NCBI GenBank assembly: GCA_947095535.1 | Contig: OX352773.1 | Location: 4,836,001 to 4,900,000 of the forward strand | Source of the DNA: Poecilobothrus nobilitatus | Lineage: Eukaryota; Arthropoda; Insecta; Diptera; Dolichopodidae | DNA: 64,000 nt | Direction of reading: 5' to 3' | In this document: piece by piece, positions 60,101 through 64,000 of the stretch | Layout: every line of letters starts with the position of its first letter | How positions within the stretch are numbered: position 1 is the stretch's first letter | Position numbers and translations under genes: made by a program | Notes under the pieces: generated by a model | What the model saw: only the letters and a program-made list of their open reading frames with translations | What the model was told of the DNA's origin: nothing | Database searches by the model: none

Positions 60101-61134
60101 TATTAAAGAATCTAAACATAATAAAATCAACAACAACAACTAAATATAATAACAACAAAAAAATATATATAAACAATTTAATTTAAATATTAAAAAAAAA
60201 AAAAACAACATGGAAGAAAAATAAAACAAAATTATTAGGATACAAATCAAAGGGGAAGAAATTCCAAGTATCTTTATATCATTATTTCTACCTAATAATG
60301 AAAATTGAACTCTTAACGAATTGCTTTTCAGTTTTACGTGAAAATATCATAAAAAATTTACTGTTATAATTTTCATTTTTGTTATTACTTTAGTTGTAAT
60401 GAGTGTGATTTTGTGATAGTTTTGTTTTTGCAAAGTTTTAGTGATGCCTATGATATAAATGATGTCTGGTTTTTTCAAGACTGGCCGTCTCTTGGTGTAT
60501 TAAGATTAAAACAAACAACAAAAAAAAACTTTTGTCATTTCGTTATTCTTAAATTTTGTATTTTCTGTTTAGTTTTTTGTGTTATTTTTATTTATTATAC
60601 AATATTGTTTATTTTTGTTTTTCTTTATGTGATATTGTACCCACCATAATACAGTTATTTTAATATAACATTGAGTGAATGAAAAAGTGAAAAAGAAACA
60701 CAAAATTCAAAAAAACCTAAAGGGGAAAAAAAACTAAAAAACTTAATCATAACTGAAAGTAAACTGAAGATTTTTATATCTGGTAATTATAATTTTTATT
60801 TTTATTTCTTACATATATAAATAATTGTTATTTTTATTTTTTGGTTTTTAATTTTGTACTCCTTTAATTTATCTTTTGTAATTGTTTGGCCTATAAATTT
60901 ATAACGAATAAATAACTCATATTTATGAATATTATATATATTTATATTCTATATATACATATGTACACTTGGTAAAGATGTAATATTATTTTGTTAAATA
61001 TGAAATCAAATTTTATGATTTTTATTATATATTTTAATATTGTTCTCAAAATATTTAAAAGTTTAAAAAGTGAAGGTATTTTCTTCAAATGTTCTTTTAA
61101 AGAGTAAAATTTTTTCTTTTGTATTTGCTCTGCA
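57111..61134. other. AT-rich stretch, no gene proven
   Basis: A/T-rich sequence. An imperfect 13-bp inverted repeat (57856-57869 with 57899-57912) lies near a TATAAATA string. The frames at 58020, 58544, 59675 and 60413 were examined. The 60413-60649 (+) frame begins with a normal-looking stretch (SDAYDINDVWFFQDWPSLG) and then becomes low-complexity; it is not recognised and is unsupported as a gene. Confidence 0.45.
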
Positions 61135-61290
61135 GAAGGTGTAGATCTTCAAAAGACACCAAGAAAATTTAAGCCTCTTGGTAGCGTGAGAATTTCCATT
61201 GAAACAACCTTCCCATCCCACTTAGTTAGTATAAAGGAACAATCAACCTAACTGCGAAACACTATATAATAGCTGAGGAATATATATATA
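61135..61290 (-). mobile_element. SINE-A-type 3' module, diverged
   Basis: AAGGTGTAGATCTTCAAAAG, ACACCAAGAAAATT, CCTCTTGGTAGCGTGAGAATT, ACCTTCCCATCCCAC, CCTAACTGCGAAAC and CTATATAATAGCTGAGGA follow in order the plus-strand view of SINE-A copy 1 (14988-15125). The CCAAGA/TCTTGG stem is kept. No tRNA-like head or (TAA)n core is present, so it is a fragment or a different family with the same tail. Confidence 0.65.
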
Positions 61291-63897
61291 AACAGGATGA
61301 GGAAAAAAGGGAATAAAGGGCAGAAAATTTATTCTTAAATTGTACAAGTGCGATTAAATGGAAATTTTTTAACTTTTAAATATTAAAAGTTAAGATTAAG
61401 TTTTTTATTTTAGGAGATTATAAAAAAGAAATTATTTTACTCTTGAAAATATAAAGAATTGTTGTAAAATAACCAACAAATGGAGCTAAAAATTGATGAT
61501 CTTCAATATTTATTATTTTAAGCTTGAGTTAAATGATGCAACTTTTGTAACTAGTCAAGGATTAAAAAAATCACATACTCTAAGAGGTTAAACGATATAC
61601 GACATACTTTATTACATATTATATTAATGGTATGGTATAGTATTTTTTTGTATTATGTATTTTTGTTTGTATTTTACATTTGTAACAATGTGCCACCAAG
61701 AACGTAAAACAGTTTTCAATGTAGTTGTTAACCATTTTATCTAGCCTTATCATTTTTAAATCATCTTTAAATATCGCTAATGTTACAAAAATACTATAAA
61801 CAAACTTACACGAAATTAACTTTACATTCTGTTTTTATTATCAACCATTTTGTATCAATTTCTGCTTAAAAAAACTGATTTGAACGATTTAATTCAAATT
61901 TAATTAAAAAATGGTAAATGTCAAAAAAATGTTTATAAAATCATATTTATTTGTTAAAATGAATTGGACATATAATATTTAAAAATTTACCTTTAGATAA
62001 TAAAAGATGAAATAATTTAAATTTTTATTTAAAAAAAAAAAAAATATTATTAAAATTACTTAAAAAGTTTTTCTACCCAAAAAATTGTCATTAATTTATA
62101 TTTATTTATTTATTTATTTTACTATTACAAATCACAAAGGATAGGAGAGTCACGTAATTTTACAACCAATTATTTAATTTTCTATAGTATAAAAAATAAA
62201 AACCAGATAAGTGTATTAAGTTTAAGTTTAGTTTTGGATTAGTATATTTTAGTTGTAGCTAATTTTAATATAAATTAAATATAATATAAATAAATATCAC
62301 AAAAAATCAATAAGTAATTATAGAATATAATATAAAAGAAATTTTGTTCTTAAATATAAGTGTATTTGTAAATTAAATTTAACAATGCTCGTTTTATTTT
62401 GAAAATATTAATTTAATAGCAAATAAAACAATATTGTAAAAAAACGACTAAGTTCAAAAAATTTGCATACTTACTGGCGCCTCTATGTCACAATCCACAA
62501 TTTAATTTCTTTTATTTAATTTCGTTGTGGTACGTTCTGAATTAATTGCTATAATTTTGTTTTATTTTTTTGTAAAATTACCTTTTCTTTTTAATTTAGT
62601 TAATACTTTTTTTTTTTGTAGTTTATAAAATAAAAATTATTCTCTTTTATATTTCATTTCAAGAGCTTTGTTTATGTTTTTTTTCATCAGACTGGAAAAT
62701 CTAAATGCTAAATTACCAAACAATAATGTAATGAAAAGTAAAAATTATTGCGCATTCATAATTAATTTTATTATAAAAACCATCAAAAATATAAAATTAT
62801 AACAATCATAATAAAAATTCACTTCATTTATATTTCTGTCGACATTGTATTGATATATTCCTTATTTTCGTAATAAAAATTATGTTTTATGCTTTGTGTA
62901 CAGGATTTGCGTTGTTTTTGCTTAAGTTTAATATTTTTTCTTGTTTTGTTTTTTTTTTGAAAGAGTAGGTAAAAGGTTTTTTGACTTAAAAATTAGTTAA
63001 AAAAAATTCCCATCTGCGTTTAACTCAATAAAAGATTTTCTGAATGAGCCCTTTTTTATTAGTTCTTTTTCATTGCGTTTTTTTCCATAATTTAATTCCT
63101 AATTTTTTTTTTTTTTTTGTAATTTTTGTTTATTTGTTAAAATAATTACAACAAAAAGAAATCAATATATTTCTAATTTCAACAAAAAATTATAAAATAA
63201 AACAATTATTTAGCAAGGGAGGAGATACAGAAGTGAAACAAAAAGTTAATTATAATAAAAAGGGCCATGATAAAAGAGAACCTTACATAACAAAATTGTT
63301 ACATTTTTTAAACATATTTTAACATTTAAAAAAAAAAAGACGAAATAAAAAAAATTGTTTCATTATTTTGCTTAAATATTATTTCTTTGGATGAAACGAA
63401 TGGTAAATTGTTAAATTGGATGTTAACCATTTTTTAAAAATTTAATCATCTTTTGTTTACAATTTTATTGCATTAATCCTTTTTTTTTTTTTGGAGAATT
63501 AGTTAATAAATTTAAATGTTTAAGGAAATATTTGGTTTGTTAAATAATATTTATTTTTATAAATGTTTCGAATTATTCAGTCTTAATAAATTAAAAAAAG
63601 TTTTGATCTAGGAGGTTTCTTTATATATTTTAATTTAATTTAAACTATAATGTTTTATTTATTAAATTTCTTGCTGAGAATGAGACATTCAAACATTCAA
63701 TGAAGTTAAATCGGTTCTATAACGTTTTTTTTTTTTTTTCAATTGTTTTTATTAATATATTTTTATAATATTAATTAGTTATATTTTATTATTTGGTAAA
63801 AAAATATTATTTTAAAAAAACAAAATCCTCTATTATAATAAATAAAAAAAAAGTAAAAAAACTTAAAATTATTTAAAAACTAACTTACCCTAATGAA
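61291..63897. other. AT-rich stretch, no gene seen
   Basis: A/T-rich sequence with a short (TTTA)n tract (62098-62119) and homopolymers. No gene, RNA or transposon is recognisable. Confidence 0.55.
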
Positions 63898-64000
63898 TTT
63901 GGGGCCTCTCGGTGGCCTAGTGGCTGTAAACACCGAAGAAGTGTGTGTTCAAATCTCACACACGTCGTAAGAGTTATTCCCCCTTACGACATTTACAGCC
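63898..64000 (+). mobile_element. SINE-B head, cut by the window end
   Basis: A tRNA-derived SINE head: A box TGGCCTAGTGG (63913-63923, perfect) and B box-like TGTTCAAATCTC (63947-63958), starting GGGGCCTCTCGG. It is followed by the perfect hairpin GTCGTAAG (63964-63971) / CTTACGAC (63983-63990) and ATTTACAGCC, where the window stops. With 22678-22788 this gives the whole family layout: head, hairpin block, GACTGTGTAA block, palindrome, poly-A. A normal tRNA cloverleaf is not evident, so it is not a tRNA gene. Confidence 0.75.

Overview
The window is AT-rich eukaryotic DNA (by eye about four fifths A+T, not computed) with no convincing host protein-coding gene, tRNA, rRNA or CRISPR array. Open frames are short and mostly translate homopolymers, (TA)n or (TAA)n. 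It reads as intergenic or long-intron DNA of an insect. A fly (Diptera) is my best guess, from repeats such as the GGCACACTTAGACC...GGTCCATTG element, the GGGTATC...GTTGATACAGT element, GACGGACG tails and frequent TACATATGTA runs. That assignment is from recall of repeat types, not from a search.

Almost all recognisable content is transposon-derived. The best protein signal is a decayed non-LTR retrotransposon (Jockey/CR1-like LINE) on the minus strand, about 17745 down to 14870. It runs from the end of the endonuclease region through the pre-RT region and RT motifs to the C-terminal tail. It is interrupted by a plus-strand tRNA-headed SINE (17293-17550), an unidentified AT-rich insert (about 16746-17112), an 81-bp in-frame tandem duplication at the YADD region (16132-16293) and a 0.7-kb minus-strand SINE (14971-15670). 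A second LINE C-terminal fragment lies at 34815-34990 (+).

I name the dispersed families locally. SINE-A has a tRNA-like head, a (TAA)n core and a structured 3' module: 14971-15670 (-), 21521-22530 (+), tail-only relative at 61135-61290 (-), possible head at 33488 (+). Module-C elements at 149-311 (-) and 13338-13516 (+) share that 3' module. SINE-B has a tRNA-like head and a GTCGTAAG/CTTACGAC hairpin: 63898-64000 (+), 56943-57110 (-), 22678-22788 (+). SINE-D is at 17293-17550. Rep-E has GACGGACG tails and six copies in both orientations; rep-F is at 46200-46495 and 52495-53155; rep-G is at 24440-24525 and 54805-55395.

A 2.4-kb element with CGGCGTTGCCCGG at one end and (CAAA)n at the other (35071-37449) carries an internal tandem array and abuts a 529-bp foldback element (37453-37981). 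The remaining tens of kilobases are low-complexity A/T-rich sequence in which I see nothing assignable. The features act as parasites of one another (nested insertions, shared SINE tails) rather than as a pathway.
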